Source: Rhodococcoides fascians NBRC 12155 = LMG 3623 (GTDB lineage: Bacteria > Actinomycetota > Actinomycetes > Mycobacteriales > Mycobacteriaceae). Taken from it: a stretch of DNA of 64,000 bases. This document shows, one piece after another, positions 8,724 to 18,600 of the stretch. The stretch is from contig NZ_BCWW01000010.1 in NCBI RefSeq assembly GCF_001894785.1, forward strand, positions 124,001-188,000. Reading direction: 5' to 3'. A program made the translations under genes and the position numbers. Below the pieces are notes generated by a model. The model did not search any database, was not told the origin of the DNA, and saw only the letters and a program-made list of their open reading frames with translations. How positions within the stretch are numbered: position 1 is the first letter of the stretch; every line of letters begins with the position of its first letter.

Positions 8724-9775
8724 CAGACCACGCCCGCGGCTCGATACGCGTCGGCAGTGAGCTCAGCCGTTCGACGCCAACTGATCTCGCGAGAGGCGTC
8801 GGCTGCCGCGCCGACGAGGGCTGCGCGTGCATCCGCGTCGAAAGCGATGGGTTTCATCGCGTGCACCCAGTCGTCCACGTTCTCCGATGCGACGAGCACG
8901 GCACCGTCGCCGACGACGTCGGGGAGGGCACCGACTGCACTGGCGACGACCGCGCCGCCCGAGGCCATGGCCTCGACGGGTGGGAGCCCGTAGCCCTCGT
9001 AGCGAGAGGCGTACGCGGTGACGGTCGCAGCTGCATAGAGGGCAGGCAGGTCCTCGACATCGACGTACCCGAGCCCGCGGGAATTGCGGGGAGCGTGGGG
9101 ACCGGTCGAGCCGGCTCCGGCCAGCAAACACGGGATACCCAGACTCTCCGCTGCGTCGGCCACCAGCTGAACGTTCTTGCGAGGCTCCACCGTTCCGACC
9201 TGCATGACGAAACGGTCCGGTAGGTCGTACTTGGACCGAACAGCGTCCACTCGGCTGTCGGTGGGGACTTCTGCCCACGCTGCGGGGGCCAGGCCGACGA
9301 CGGTGGCGTCGCGGCCGCTGACGGCCTTGATCCGGTCGGCGGTGAATTGCGAGACAGCGATGAGCAGATCGGCACGGCGCAGAGCTCGCCGCACCAGTCT
9401 CTGTTCACCGAGCGCGCGAAATCTACTGGAGGCCGACGGCATGTCGATGACCGAAAGATCGTGCACCGTGGCGACTGTGAAGGCCTTGGTGACAAACGGA
9501 AGGTCGACGTCCAGGCCGTGTACGACATCGCACCGGCCGACGGGGAGTGCGCCGAGCACCGCCCGAGCCGCACCGCTGGTGACAGGCCGTTCCATCGCCC
9601 GAACCGAGGGTGGCAGCTCGCCGACGGCGTCGCGCTGCACCACCGCGGTGAGATCGGCGTCGGGCAGACGATGCGGTAGCTCGTTCAGGAGCTCGCGAAT
9701 GTAGGTCTGTACTCCACTTCCGCCGGGCCTGAGGGCGAGCGCCCCGAAGACGATTCGTGTTGCGCTGCTGCGCAT
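8723..9775 (-). CDS. Glycosyltransferase family 4
   Basis: 350 aa from ATG 9775, which has TTAGGAG about 6 nt upstream. RPGGSGVQTYIRELL is the N-terminal glycine loop; FVMQVGTVEPRKNVQLV and SRYEGYGLPPVEAMASGGAVVAS are the donor-binding and E-x7-E regions of family 4. It resembles mannosyltransferase-type enzymes in which the G-T-x-E-PRKN motif binds a GDP-sugar, but the donor is not certain. Its 5' end lies inside the 3' end of the polymerase gene (91-nt overlap in another frame), and its stop overlaps the flippase start. Confidence 0.88.
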   Translation of the reverse strand: MRSSATRIVFGALALRPGGSGVQTYIRELLNELPHRLPDADLTAVVQRDAVGELPPSVRAMERPVTSGAARAVLGALPVGRCDVVHGLDVDLPFVTKAFTVATVHDLSVIDMPSASSRFRALGEQRLVRRALRRADLLIAVSQFTADRIKAVSGRDATVVGLAPAAWAEVPTDSRVDAVRSKYDLPDRFVMQVGTVEPRKNVQLVADAAESLGIPCLLAGAGSTGPHAPRNSRGLGYVDVEDLPALYAAATVTAYASRYEGYGLPPVEAMASGGAVVASAVGALPDVVGDGAVLVASENVDDWVHAMKPIAFDADARAALVGAAADASREISWRRTAELTADAYRAAGVV

Positions 9776-11058
9776 CCCACCACTCCTAACAAGAGCCAGA
9801 AATAGACATCGATCGGAAAGATCTCGAAATACGTGGAGACCAGACTGGCGAACACGGCAGCGACGATCGATGCGCCGACGCCGAGAGCGAGCGACCCGTC
9901 GTCGCCCCGTAGTGCCCGGGACAGGCGTGTGCACCACAGCAACGACGTCACCAACAGTGCCACCACCGCCCAGAGGCCGATCGGCCCCAGTTCGAGCAGG
10001 GCCTTCACGTAGTAATTGTCGGGTTGGTAATTGGTCGAGAGTCCAGATTGAGTGAACGCTCGGCCCTCGGCGGTGGAAATGCGGTCTGCGGCAGACCCAC
10101 TCGATCCCAGACCCGTGCCGAAGGGATGAATCAGGATGCTGGCGATGATATTGGCCCAACCGTCACCGCGTTGACCCAGACTGCTGGACGAGAAGAAGAC
10201 CGACGTGATCTTGGGTACGAAGGGGACCGTGACGGCGACGGCCAGTGCTGCCAGAGCAAACGGCGCGGCAAGGTATCGAAAACGCACGGCGATCAAGTAG
10301 ATGACCCCGACCGCGAGTCCGAGAATCGCTCCACGCACGATCGAACTGGACATCGCGACCACCATCATCGGAGACGCGCACAGAAACAACAGGTTTCGCC
10401 GACGGCGCGGATCGGCCAAAGCGACCGCACCACCGACGAGCAGCGCCAACATCACGTACAGCCCGAATGGGAACGGCAGGTTGAACGTGCTGAACGTGCG
10501 CAGTAGCCCGCCCGATGTTCGGACCTGCGTGCCGTATTCGTAACCCAGCGATACCAGTGCGGCGGGCCCGGCCACCAGTTGAGCGATGCCAACGACAGAC
10601 GTGAACACACCCATGCCCATCAGAACCGAGACGAGGTGGTCACGGTCCCTGGCGTCGAACGGCGCGAGCCACATGACCACAACCAGCAGAACGTAGAAGA
10701 AGGTGACCTTGATACCGAACAGACCGACTATTCCGAACGTGGCGAATGCAGACAGGCTGCCGAACACGACGAACACCGCAGCGGCCGGCCACCACGGCAC
10801 GAACACCCGAGCAGGCGAGCCGGGAACTTGTCGTGGTCGGCGTAGCCACGCACACAGAACGGTGAAGACGACAAGGCCTTCCTTCCAGCCCGACACGACC
10901 CCGGGAAGGGGAACGAGAACCAGAAGTCCGTGCAGTGGAACCAATCCCGCCAACAGCAACACTCCACGTTGTGGGCGGCGGTAGATCGCCGATGCCACCG
11001 CGCAGCCGAGCGCGAGGACCAGCGCTGCGCCGAAAGCAAGCGCAACGTACGTGGTCAC
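9685..11058 (-). CDS. O-antigen polymerase/ligase-like membrane protein (Wzy type)
   Basis: 457 aa with 10-12 predicted TM helices and a larger extracytoplasmic loop near residues 285-340 (GTGLGSSGSAADRISTAEG, then QPDNYYVKALLELGPIGL). That arrangement, with GLGSSG and DN-x-Y-LLELGxIG, is the signature of the Wzy/WaaL/RfaL family. It is expected to polymerise lipid-linked repeat units on the outer face. The start is GTG 11058, the first start codon in frame, 40 nt after the priming transferase stop; its ribosome site is weak. The C-terminus runs 91 nt into the next gene, and whether that hydrophilic tail is native is unclear. Confidence 0.82.
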   Translation of the reverse strand: MTTYVALAFGAALVLALGCAVASAIYRRPQRGVLLLAGLVPLHGLLVLVPLPGVVSGWKEGLVVFTVLCAWLRRPRQVPGSPARVFVPWWPAAAVFVVFGSLSAFATFGIVGLFGIKVTFFYVLLVVVMWLAPFDARDRDHLVSVLMGMGVFTSVVGIAQLVAGPAALVSLGYEYGTQVRTSGGLLRTFSTFNLPFPFGLYVMLALLVGGAVALADPRRRRNLLFLCASPMMVVAMSSSIVRGAILGLAVGVIYLIAVRFRYLAAPFALAALAVAVTVPFVPKITSVFFSSSSLGQRGDGWANIIASILIHPFGTGLGSSGSAADRISTAEGRAFTQSGLSTNYQPDNYYVKALLELGPIGLWAVVALLVTSLLWCTRLSRALRGDDGSLALGVGASIVAAVFASLVSTYFEIFPIDVYFWLLLGVVGCAAAQHESSSGRSPSGPAEVEYRPTFASS

Positions 11059-11098
11059 GGGGTCACCCGAACGTGGCGGTGTTCGGCGTAGACCACGA

Positions 11099-12577
11099 TC
11101 AGTCCTCGGCGCGTTTCAGAACGGCGAGCAAGGTGAGAAACAGGATCTTGACATCGAGCCAGATGGACCAGTTCTCGATGTAGTAGTTGTCCCACTCCGC
11201 GCGGTCGGCAATGGACGTCTGGCCCCGAAGGCCGTGCACCTGAGCCCATCCCGTCACACCGGCCTTGACCCGGTGCCGTTCACCGTACCGACGGATCTGC
11301 ATCTCGAACAGGTCCACGTACTCGGGCCGCTCCGGCCGGGGGCCGACCAAGCTCATGTCGCCACGAAGGACATTGAGCAGCTGTGGCAGCTCGTCCAACG
11401 AGGTCTGTCGCATGATTTTGCCGATACGCGTTCTCCGGTCGACACCCTCGACGCCACCTGGTGCGTCCCCGGCCTTCCGCTCGAACGCCGCGTCGGATGC
11501 CCGTGGAGGCCGCATGGACCGAAACTTCAGGCAGTCGAACGGCAGCCCATCGCGGCCGATTCGTTCCTGCGCGAAAAAGATCGGGCCGGGGGAGCTCAGG
11601 CGCACGAGCAGCATCAGCGTCAGGAAGACGGGGGAGAGCAGCAGGAGTCCGATTGCCGTCAGAACTCGATCGAGTACACCCTTCAGGGCGAACTGCCAAC
11701 CCTTGGGGTTCACGTGCGGCAGCACCATCAGCGGCAGGCCGCCGATGTGCTCGACACGAGTGTTGACGCCGACGGCGTCGTACAGCCTGGGTACCACCCA
11801 CACTCGCATTCCGAGCCGGTGCGCAGTCCTGATCGCACCGACCAACACTTGGTCTTCGGTCGGAGCGAATGCCACTATCAGCTCCTCCGCACCGGTCCTG
11901 CGCGCAACTGCCTCCAAATCGCTGGGCAGTCCCAGGTGCGGCAGATCGGGCAGCTCGCCTCCCGATGAGACGTCGGCGACGGGGATTTCTCCTACGTAAC
12001 CGACCGGAACAAGACCGTACTCAGGAAATTGTCTTGTGCGAGAGACGAGTTGATGCGCGATCGGGTCGTTGCCGAGCACGATGGTCGGTGCTGCCGATCC
12101 GAATTTGGTGCGAATCACGCGCTGGACGACGATGCGTACGAGCCGGACGATCGCAATCGTGAATGCGCTGAGCAGCCACAGTCGCAACACGACCGCGCTG
12201 GGCCGGTACTCGGTGTCGGCCAGGAACATCACGACCATCAACGCGAGCGCAGCGAATGCAACAGCCGTTTCGGCAGGCCCGATCTCGTCGAGAAAGTTGC
12301 GACGAAGGCTGCGCCTGTACATCGACTTGCCCGCCATGATTCCGATGAGCAGCGGGAGGAAGAGCCATGGCAGCCAGCCGGTGTCGACGAGACTGCCCGA
12401 ATACCACAGCAGCGCTCCGGTAACTGCGACCGCGGCACCGAACACGTCGACCGCAACATTGACGGCGGTGTTCAGCGGATCGACCCGTAGTCGGTCCGCG
12501 AGTGTGCGACGGGCTACGACGACGTCGGGCTCGGCAGCCCGCGGGCGAGCGTGGGGTGATTCCAGTGTTTCGGGCAC
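11099..12577 (-). CDS. Undecaprenyl-phosphate sugar-1-phosphate transferase (priming enzyme)
   Basis: 492 aa starting at GTG 12577 with GGAAGAAG just upstream. Four or five N-terminal TM helices (residues 35-130) are followed by a CoA-binding-like Rossmann segment with IVLGNDPIAHQLV. The C-terminal bacterial sugar-transferase domain (from about residue 290) has a TM/hairpin, LKFRSM, QTSLDELPQLLNVLRGDMSLVGPRP and GWAQV. This domain moves a hexose-1-phosphate from a nucleotide sugar to undecaprenyl phosphate and so starts repeat-unit synthesis. It is the first gene of the minus-strand operon, as is usual for such loci. Confidence 0.92.
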   Translation of the reverse strand: MPETLESPHARPRAAEPDVVVARRTLADRLRVDPLNTAVNVAVDVFGAAVAVTGALLWYSGSLVDTGWLPWLFLPLLIGIMAGKSMYRRSLRRNFLDEIGPAETAVAFAALALMVVMFLADTEYRPSAVVLRLWLLSAFTIAIVRLVRIVVQRVIRTKFGSAAPTIVLGNDPIAHQLVSRTRQFPEYGLVPVGYVGEIPVADVSSGGELPDLPHLGLPSDLEAVARRTGAEELIVAFAPTEDQVLVGAIRTAHRLGMRVWVVPRLYDAVGVNTRVEHIGGLPLMVLPHVNPKGWQFALKGVLDRVLTAIGLLLLSPVFLTLMLLVRLSSPGPIFFAQERIGRDGLPFDCLKFRSMRPPRASDAAFERKAGDAPGGVEGVDRRTRIGKIMRQTSLDELPQLLNVLRGDMSLVGPRPERPEYVDLFEMQIRRYGERHRVKAGVTGWAQVHGLRGQTSIADRAEWDNYYIENWSIWLDVKILFLTLLAVLKRAED

Positions 12578-12731
12578 GGCTTCTTCCGGTGGTTAGTTTC
12601 GAATGAGGTCGGTCCTGAATATCCCAATTAATGTATACCGCCACGAAAGTGGACACCCGGTCGACTTCACGAAAAAAACTCAAAGTCGGTTGTAGGTCGA
12701 AAATGCTAATACTTGTCGGGGAAAGCGCCCC
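12578..12731 (-). promoter_or_regulatory. AT-rich upstream region of the polysaccharide operon
   Basis: This 154-bp stretch is visibly more AT-rich than its surroundings and sits directly before the priming transferase on the minus strand. It contains GTATAC and GATATT elements at roughly 12615-12645, but no single -35/-10 pair stands out. A weak GGGG/CCCC hairpin abuts the end of the GAF gene at 12718-12731. It is the likely operon promoter region. Confidence 0.4.
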
Positions 12732-13439
12732 TTATTCGAAAACTCGCTCGCGAATAATCCAGGCCAAGTCCTGCAGTATCTGAACGTGGCCGGTGGTCCA
12801 CTGCCGCGGCTGTCGATCCCACACGCACAGGGTTCCGACGGAATGGCCGTCATCGTCGGTGAGCGGAACTCCGAGGTAGGAAACAAACAGGTTGCTCTGG
12901 ACCGACGGATGATCCTTGAGGGCGTCGTTGAGTCTCGCGTCTTCCACCACCAGCGGCTGGCCTAGATCGATCGCATAACGGCAGATGGACGCTTCGAGAG
13001 GAACCTCTTGCGCGCCACCGAGTTCCGACGGCAGTCCGAGTGCACTCTTGAAGTACTGACGCTTGTCGTCGAGAAGCGAGAATGCGGCAGACGGAGCGCT
13101 CAATGCATCGGCGACCATCGCGACGATCCGGTCGTAGCCGGAGTCGGATCCGGTGTCCATCAACCCTGTCCGAGTCACTGCTGCCAGCCTCTCGGGGTCG
13201 TCGATCGGCGTACCGAATGCCCGCGTCACCTCGGCCGGTTCGACGCCCTTCTCCGAAGCGGCCTGCAAAGCCCGCAGCAACGCACCCACGTCGGAATCCT
13301 GATCGTCGGACAGTTCGCGAACGAGGCGATCGACGACAGCTCGTCGAATGAATTCATCGGTCCCGAGGCCGGATTTCTCCGCCTGCCGGGCGAGTAACTC
13401 GTTGAGACGCTCGTCGAAACCGGGAAATCCTGTTGTCAT
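12732..13439 (-). CDS. GAF-domain protein
   Basis: 235 aa. Residues 1-95 are helical and charged; residues 97-235 form a GAF domain with the family pattern RLAAVTRTGLMDTGSD, FSLLDDKRQYFKSALG, VPLEASICRYAI and LGVPLTDDDGHSVGTLCVWD. GAF domains bind small ligands or mediate dimerisation. No output domain is attached, so it may act through a partner. It stands between the polysaccharide operon and the divergent glycoside hydrolase and could regulate that locus, though nothing proves it. The transcript appears leaderless. Confidence 0.8.
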   Translation of the reverse strand: MTTGFPGFDERLNELLARQAEKSGLGTDEFIRRAVVDRLVRELSDDQDSDVGALLRALQAASEKGVEPAEVTRAFGTPIDDPERLAAVTRTGLMDTGSDSGYDRIVAMVADALSAPSAAFSLLDDKRQYFKSALGLPSELGGAQEVPLEASICRYAIDLGQPLVVEDARLNDALKDHPSVQSNLFVSYLGVPLTDDDGHSVGTLCVWDRQPRQWTTGHVQILQDLAWIIRERVFE

Positions 13440-13446
13440 TGGGCAT

Positions 13447-13452
13447 ATGGTA
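13447..13452 (-). promoter_or_regulatory. -10 hexamer TACCAT of the GAF gene (leaderless)
   Basis: TACCAT lies exactly 7 nt before the ATG at 13439 and no Shine-Dalgarno precedes the start, so transcription should begin at or next to the start codon. Confidence 0.6.
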
Positions 13453-13575
13453 GTACAGGCAATGTCTTCCTACCGATGACTGCGGGGTCGAATTCTGCTC
13501 GATCGCGAATCGCTGCCGTAATTGCCACAAAGCGTATGACAATCCGTTTCGGCGAAGATCGCCTACCGGTGTTGC

Positions 13576-13581
13576 TATCAT
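13576..13581 (+). promoter_or_regulatory. -10 hexamer TATCAT of the glycoside hydrolase gene (leaderless)
   Basis: TATCAT is separated from the ATG at 13589 by 7 nt (CCCGCGG). There is no ribosome site, which points to a leaderless mRNA. It is divergent from the GAF promoter about 125 bp away, so the two share one control region. Confidence 0.6.
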
Positions 13582-13588
13582 CCCGCGG

Positions 13589-14698
13589 ATGAAAGCAAAT
13601 GCTCCTCTGCGGGTGATGGCCGTTCTTGCGGCTCTGGTGTTGCCGTTCGCTGCGACGCCGGCAGTGGGTGCAGCTCCCGTCGTGCGGGCTCAGGCCGGTC
13701 CGGTGAACTGTGGCGGGCAGTCCGACGCCATCCGGATCGGAGTCTCGCCGGGCGCGTCGATAGGTAGCCTCTCCCCAGCAGATCTGGATCGCGAACTGAC
13801 GCTTGCCAAAGCCGCGGGAGCCTTCGCGGTTCGTCTCGACATCGATTGGTCCGCAATCGAATCGACACGGGGCGCTTTCGATTGGAGTCGAACGGACCGA
13901 GTGATCGATGCCGTCGTGGCCCACGGGATGTGCCCGCACGGGATCATCGCCTACACCCCCAGATGGGCGCGAGTAGCTGCCGCGGTCAACGATTCTCACT
14001 CCCGTCCTGCAAACCCGTCCACTTACGCGGCTTTCGCCAAGACGGTGGTTCAGCGGTACCAGAACCGCATCAAGATCTGGGAAGTATGGAACGAGCCGAA
14101 CATCGTGACGTTCTTCAAGCCCGTTCCCGACGTCACGGCGTACTCGGCGCTGCTTCGAGCGGCCTACACGGCGATCAAACAGGTGCAGCCCGGTTCGACC
14201 GTGCTCGTCGGTGGGATGGCACCGTCCGAGGACACGAACGGCAACATCGCGGGCACGTCGTTCCTGTCGAAGATGTACGCGCAAGGATCCAACAAGTACT
14301 TCGACGCCTTCAACGTGCATCCCTACACGTGGCCGTACCTACCCAACGACCCCAGCACAGCGTCATGGAACACCGCCATGAAGATGTGGTCGATGCGAGA
14401 CACCATGGTTGCCGGCGGTGACAGTGGCAAACAGATCTGGATCACCGAATTCGGCGCACCGACCGGGACCAACCCCAACAGCGTCAGCGAGCAGGTGCAA
14501 TCGGACAGCATCGGGATCGTTCTCGACGCCGTCCTCGGCAACGATTGGCTCGGACCGGCTTACGTCTACAGTCTCCGAGACGCCGGGTCCGACACGGCCG
14601 ACACCGAACAGAACTTCGGCTTGGTTCGCAGAGACTGGACCCCCAAGAACGCCTACGGTCGCGTCGATGCCTACGCCGCGGAACATTCGGCACCGTAG
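13589..14698 (+). CDS. Secreted glycoside hydrolase, clan A (GH39/GH5-like, PslG-like)
   Basis: 369 aa with a signal peptide (about residues 1-29, ending PAVGAAP). The TIM-barrel part has IDWSAIESTRGAFDW near 85-99, the acid/base glutamate E169 in WEVWNEPN, and the nucleophile E287 in WITEFG. These are clan GH-A hallmarks, closest in style to GH39 and GH5 beta-glycosidases. Many Wzy-type exopolysaccharide loci carry such an enzyme (PslG in Pseudomonas psl), where it trims or releases polymer. It is divergent from the GAF gene and next to the polysaccharide operon, so the same role is inferred. The exact linkage cleaved is unknown. Confidence 0.82.
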   Translation: MKANAPLRVMAVLAALVLPFAATPAVGAAPVVRAQAGPVNCGGQSDAIRIGVSPGASIGSLSPADLDRELTLAKAAGAFAVRLDIDWSAIESTRGAFDWSRTDRVIDAVVAHGMCPHGIIAYTPRWARVAAAVNDSHSRPANPSTYAAFAKTVVQRYQNRIKIWEVWNEPNIVTFFKPVPDVTAYSALLRAAYTAIKQVQPGSTVLVGGMAPSEDTNGNIAGTSFLSKMYAQGSNKYFDAFNVHPYTWPYLPNDPSTASWNTAMKMWSMRDTMVAGGDSGKQIWITEFGAPTGTNPNSVSEQVQSDSIGIVLDAVLGNDWLGPAYVYSLRDAGSDTADTEQNFGLVRRDWTPKNAYGRVDAYAAEHSAP

Positions 14699-14730
14699 AA
14701 CGATCGATTCCGCTGCCGGTGTTCGTGGGC

Positions 14731-14736
14731 TATGGT
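14731..14736 (+). promoter_or_regulatory. -10 hexamer TATGGT of the alpha/beta hydrolase gene (leaderless)
   Basis: TATGGT ends 6 nt before the ATG at 14743, and no ribosome site is present. Confidence 0.45.
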
Positions 14737-14742
14737 TCGCCC

Positions 14743-15675
14743 ATGAATTCGCAGCCGGGGGGCGCGGTCCCTGATCGTAAGGACATCACGTTCGACTCGA
14801 ACGGCGTCGACTGTGCGGCGTGGCTGTACCTGCCCGACAGCACCGAGCCGGCCCCGGTGATCGTGGTGGCGCACGGTCTCGGCGGAACCCGGGGAATGCG
14901 ACTCGACGCCTACGCAGAACGATTTCGCGCCGAGGGCTACGCGTGCCTGGTGTTCGACTATCGGTACTTCGGAGACAGTGGCGGGCGACCGCGACAATTG
15001 CTCGATATCGAGTCCCAGTTGCAGGACTGGGCGGCAGCGATCGCGTGCGCCCGGGGTCGGCAGGACGTGGACGGTTCGCGAATCGTGTTGTGGGGCTCGT
15101 CGTTCGGCGGTGGCCACGTCATCGTCGCGGCAGCACGGGATCAGCGTGTCGCCGCGGTGGTCGCGCAGTGTCCGTTCACCGACGGCATTGCCTCCGGGCT
15201 CGCTTCGAACACATGGACCTCGGTCAAACTGTCCGTGCGGGCTGTGTGCGATCTGCTGGGATCGGTGATCGGGCGGCCGCCGGTGATGGTGGCGACCGCC
15301 GGACGACCGGGGACTACCGCATTGATGACGTCACCCGACAGTTACGACGGGTACCTCGCGCTCGCTCCGGACTCCGACGAGTCGTTCCACAATCGGGTTG
15401 CCGCCCGCTTCGCGCTGCAGATCGTGCGCCATCGGCCCGGACGTCGAGCGAAGGACGTCCGCTGCCCGATACTCTTCGTCGTCTGCAACACGGATTCTGT
15501 GGCACCGGCGAAGGCCACCCTGCGATACGCCCGGACAGCCCCGCTCGGCGAGATCGAAACCTACGACGCAGGCCATTTCGACATCTATCTCGGTGCTGAC
15601 TTCGAGCAGGTGGTCGCAGACCAAATCGCCTTCCTCCTGCGCACTGTCCCGCCGCTGGTGGCTGCGGATCAGTAG
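14743..15675 (+). CDS. Alpha/beta hydrolase (dienelactone-hydrolase/peptidase S15-like)
   Basis: 310 aa from ATG 14743; the upstream extension is rejected because it crosses the previous gene and has no start signal. The oxyanion region [12 protein letters not shown], the nucleophile elbow GSSFGG (Ser near residue 125), the acid in [10 protein letters not shown] and the C-terminal GHFDIY histidine complete a catalytic triad. It belongs to the alpha/beta-hydrolase group annotated as acetylxylan esterase or S15-type hydrolases. Its 3' end overlaps the convergent nitrate reductase gene by 7 nt. The substrate is unknown; a polysaccharide-linked ester is possible only by location. Confidence 0.78.
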   Translation: MNSQPGGAVPDRKDITFDSNGVDCAAWLYLPDSTEPAPVIVVAHGLGGTRGMRLDAYAERFRAEGYACLVFDYRYFGDSGGRPRQLLDIESQLQDWAAAIACARGRQDVDGSRIVLWGSSFGGGHVIVAAARDQRVAAVVAQCPFTDGIASGLASNTWTSVKLSVRAVCDLLGSVIGRPPVMVATAGRPGTTALMTSPDSYDGYLALAPDSDESFHNRVAARFALQIVRHRPGRRAKDVRCPILFVVCNTDSVAPAKATLRYARTAPLGEIETYDAGHFDIYLGADFEQVVADQIAFLLRTVPPLVAADQ

Positions 15676-18600
15676 ACGTCGCGCACGTACCGCTTCTCCG
15701 CAGCGAGAGCCTTGACGTACGCCTCGGCGCTGCTCGGGGCCAGTTTCCCGTGCTGTGCGACCACGCCTTTCAGGGCCGCATCCACGTCTTTGGCCATTCT
15801 CGACGCGTCGCCACAGACATAGAAGTGGGCACCTCGGTGAATCCAGTTCCACAGCTCGCTGCCGTGTTCACGCATGCGATCCTGCACGTAGACCTTGTCC
15901 TTCTGATCCCGGGAAAAGGCGACGTCGAGACGGTCGAGCGACCCGTCGCTCAGCATCGCGGTGAGTTCGTCGCGGTAGTAGAAGTCGGTGTCCGCGTGCT
16001 GTTCGCCGAAGAAGAGCCAGTTCGGGCCGGTGTGCCCGAGCGCGCGCCGCTCGTGCAGGAACGCCCGGAACGGTGCAATGCCGGTGCCGGGACCGACCAT
16101 GATCATCGGCGTGGCGGGATCCTCGGGCGGTTTGAAATGGGTCGATTTCTGTACGAATATCCCGATGTCATGGTTGGCGGCATGGTCGGCCAGATACGTC
16201 GAGCACACCCCGCGTCGAGCGACACCGTGCACGTTGTATCGCACAGCCGAGACGGTCACCTGCACCTCCTCGGGATTCTCCTTCGGGCTCGACGAGATGG
16301 AATACAGACGCGGCTGCAACGGCTTGAGAACGCCGAGCCAATCGTCCACCGACGCGCGAACCGGATGTGCGGCAAGTACATCGATCGATTGCCGTCCCCA
16401 CATCCAGTCGGCGAGCGTGTGTCTGTTGTCCGGATGCAACATGGCCTCGAGGTCGTCGTCCGCGGTACGCCGGTGTACGAACTTCAACAGATCCGGTGTG
16501 GCACGGGCGATCTCGAGGTGCCGACCCAACGCCGTACGGAGCGGCATTTCACCGTGCTCGGCCAGTTCGACGACGGCGTCACCGTCGAGTCCGGTGGCAC
16601 TGAGCCACTCCTGCACGTACTGGTCACTGTTGCGAGGCCAGACCCCGAGTGCGTCACCCACCTCGTATTCGAGGGTGCCCGCGGGAAGGTGGAATCCGAG
16701 TTGACGGACGTCCTTGAGCGATCCGCGTGCGGTGAGCACTCGATTCCGAACGAGAGTGGTCACGAGGGGCGACTTCTTGCTGTACCGCGGTTCTACGTCA
16801 GCGGCCGCAGGCCGACGTGCGGGTGCCGCAGGCGCGGTCGCGGGGTCGGACGTTGGCGAGTCACCTGCCAGCAGCGCGCTCACCGAGTCGAGCCACTCGG
16901 CGGCCTCGTTCTCGTAGTCGGGCTCGAGGTCGACCCTGCCGAGTAGTCGCCGCGCACCGAGTTGCTCGAGGCGTTCGTCGATCTTGCGGCCGTGCCCGCA
17001 GAAGTCTGCGTAACTCGAGTCGCCGAACGCCAGCACGGCGTAACGGATTCCGTCCAGTGCAGGTACCGAATCGGTTGTCAGGCTCTCCCAGAAGGTTGCG
17101 CCGTTGTCGGGTGCTTCGCCGTCCCCGGTGGTACTGCTGACGATCAACACGTCGGCCTCGGCCGGTAGTCGGTCTGCGGTGAAGGAGTCCATGGAGTGTT
17201 CGGTGACGGCAGACCCAGCAGCTCGCAGATGAGAAACACTGGTCTGGGCGAACTCCTCGGCAGTTCCCGTCTGCGAGGCCCACAGCAGGAGCAGTGGTCT
17301 GCCCGCTGCCGACGAGGTGTCCCCGGCGGTTCCTTCGGTGCCCGGCGAGGGAGTGCGCGAGAACAGGCCTGCGAGAACACCGTCGAGCCACGCGTGCGTC
17401 TCGGGAGTCAGCGGGGTCCGTTCGGGCAACGTGGGGATTCCCGGCGCGGAGCGACCTGCGTCGGTCCGAAGCCCCTCAAGCAGGCCTGCCATGTAACTTT
17501 GCTCGATGACGGTGAAAGGTTCTGCGGGTCGGCTCGGGCGGCCGACCAACACGGCGAGAGCGTCGACCGGATCGTGCACGTCCTCGGACGTATCGGGCGA
17601 ATCCAATTGAGCAGCAGATACTTTAGTCAGCGACACGGCGCAGGCCTTGAATTCGGGTTGCTGCGAGTAGGGATCGACGGCGTCATTGGTCACCGCGTTG
17701 ATCGCCAGGGATTCACCGAACTCGTCGTTCCAGTGGAACGGTGCGAAGCAGCCGCCGGGCAAGACGCGATCGGTGACCACGGCGGGCAGTACCGCACGGC
17801 CTCGACGCGACGACAGTTCGACGGTATCGCCGTCGGACAGATCGAGCCGGCCCGCATCGTTCGGGTGTATTTCCACGAACGGGCCGGGGTTCAGTTTGTT
17901 CAGCTTCGCGACTTTGCCGGTCTTGGTCATGGTGTGCCACTGATGGGGGAGTCGCCCTGTGTTGAGCAGGAACGGATAGTCGTCGTCCGGCATTTCGGCC
18001 GGTGCCATGGCGGGTCGGGCGAGAAACTGCGCTCGACCGCTCGCGGTGGGGAACGACAGGGCAGGAATCGAGCCGTCCTCCGACACCCGCAGGGTTTGGC
18101 TCACTCCGTCGTTGAGGTACCGGATGGGGTGTCTGGTGGTAGTCGACCCGGGCGGGCACGGCCACTGCATCGAACCATCGCGGAGCCCGTCGTAGGTGAC
18201 GCCGCGAATGTCGTAACCGGTGGCGGGGTTCGAGAACTGCTTGATCTCCTCGAAGATCTCTTCGGCACTGGAGTACGTGAACGACTCGGAATAGCCGAGA
18301 GCGCAGGCCATGTCGGCGATGATCTTCCAGTCGGGGAGTGCTCCGCCGGGTGCTTCGACAGCCGGCTGGAACAGCGTGAGGTTCCGCTCGGAGTTGACCA
18401 TGACGCCATGGGCCTCGGTCCACAGCGCAGCGGGCAGCATGACATCGGCGTATCGGTTGGTCTCGGTGTCGGCGAAGGCGTCTTGGGTGATCACCAGTTC
18501 GGCACGTTCGAGACCGTCGATCACGGTTGTTCGATTGGCGACGGACGCAACAGGATTGGTGCAGATTATCCAGCAAGCTTTGATGTCGCCCGCAGCCAAC

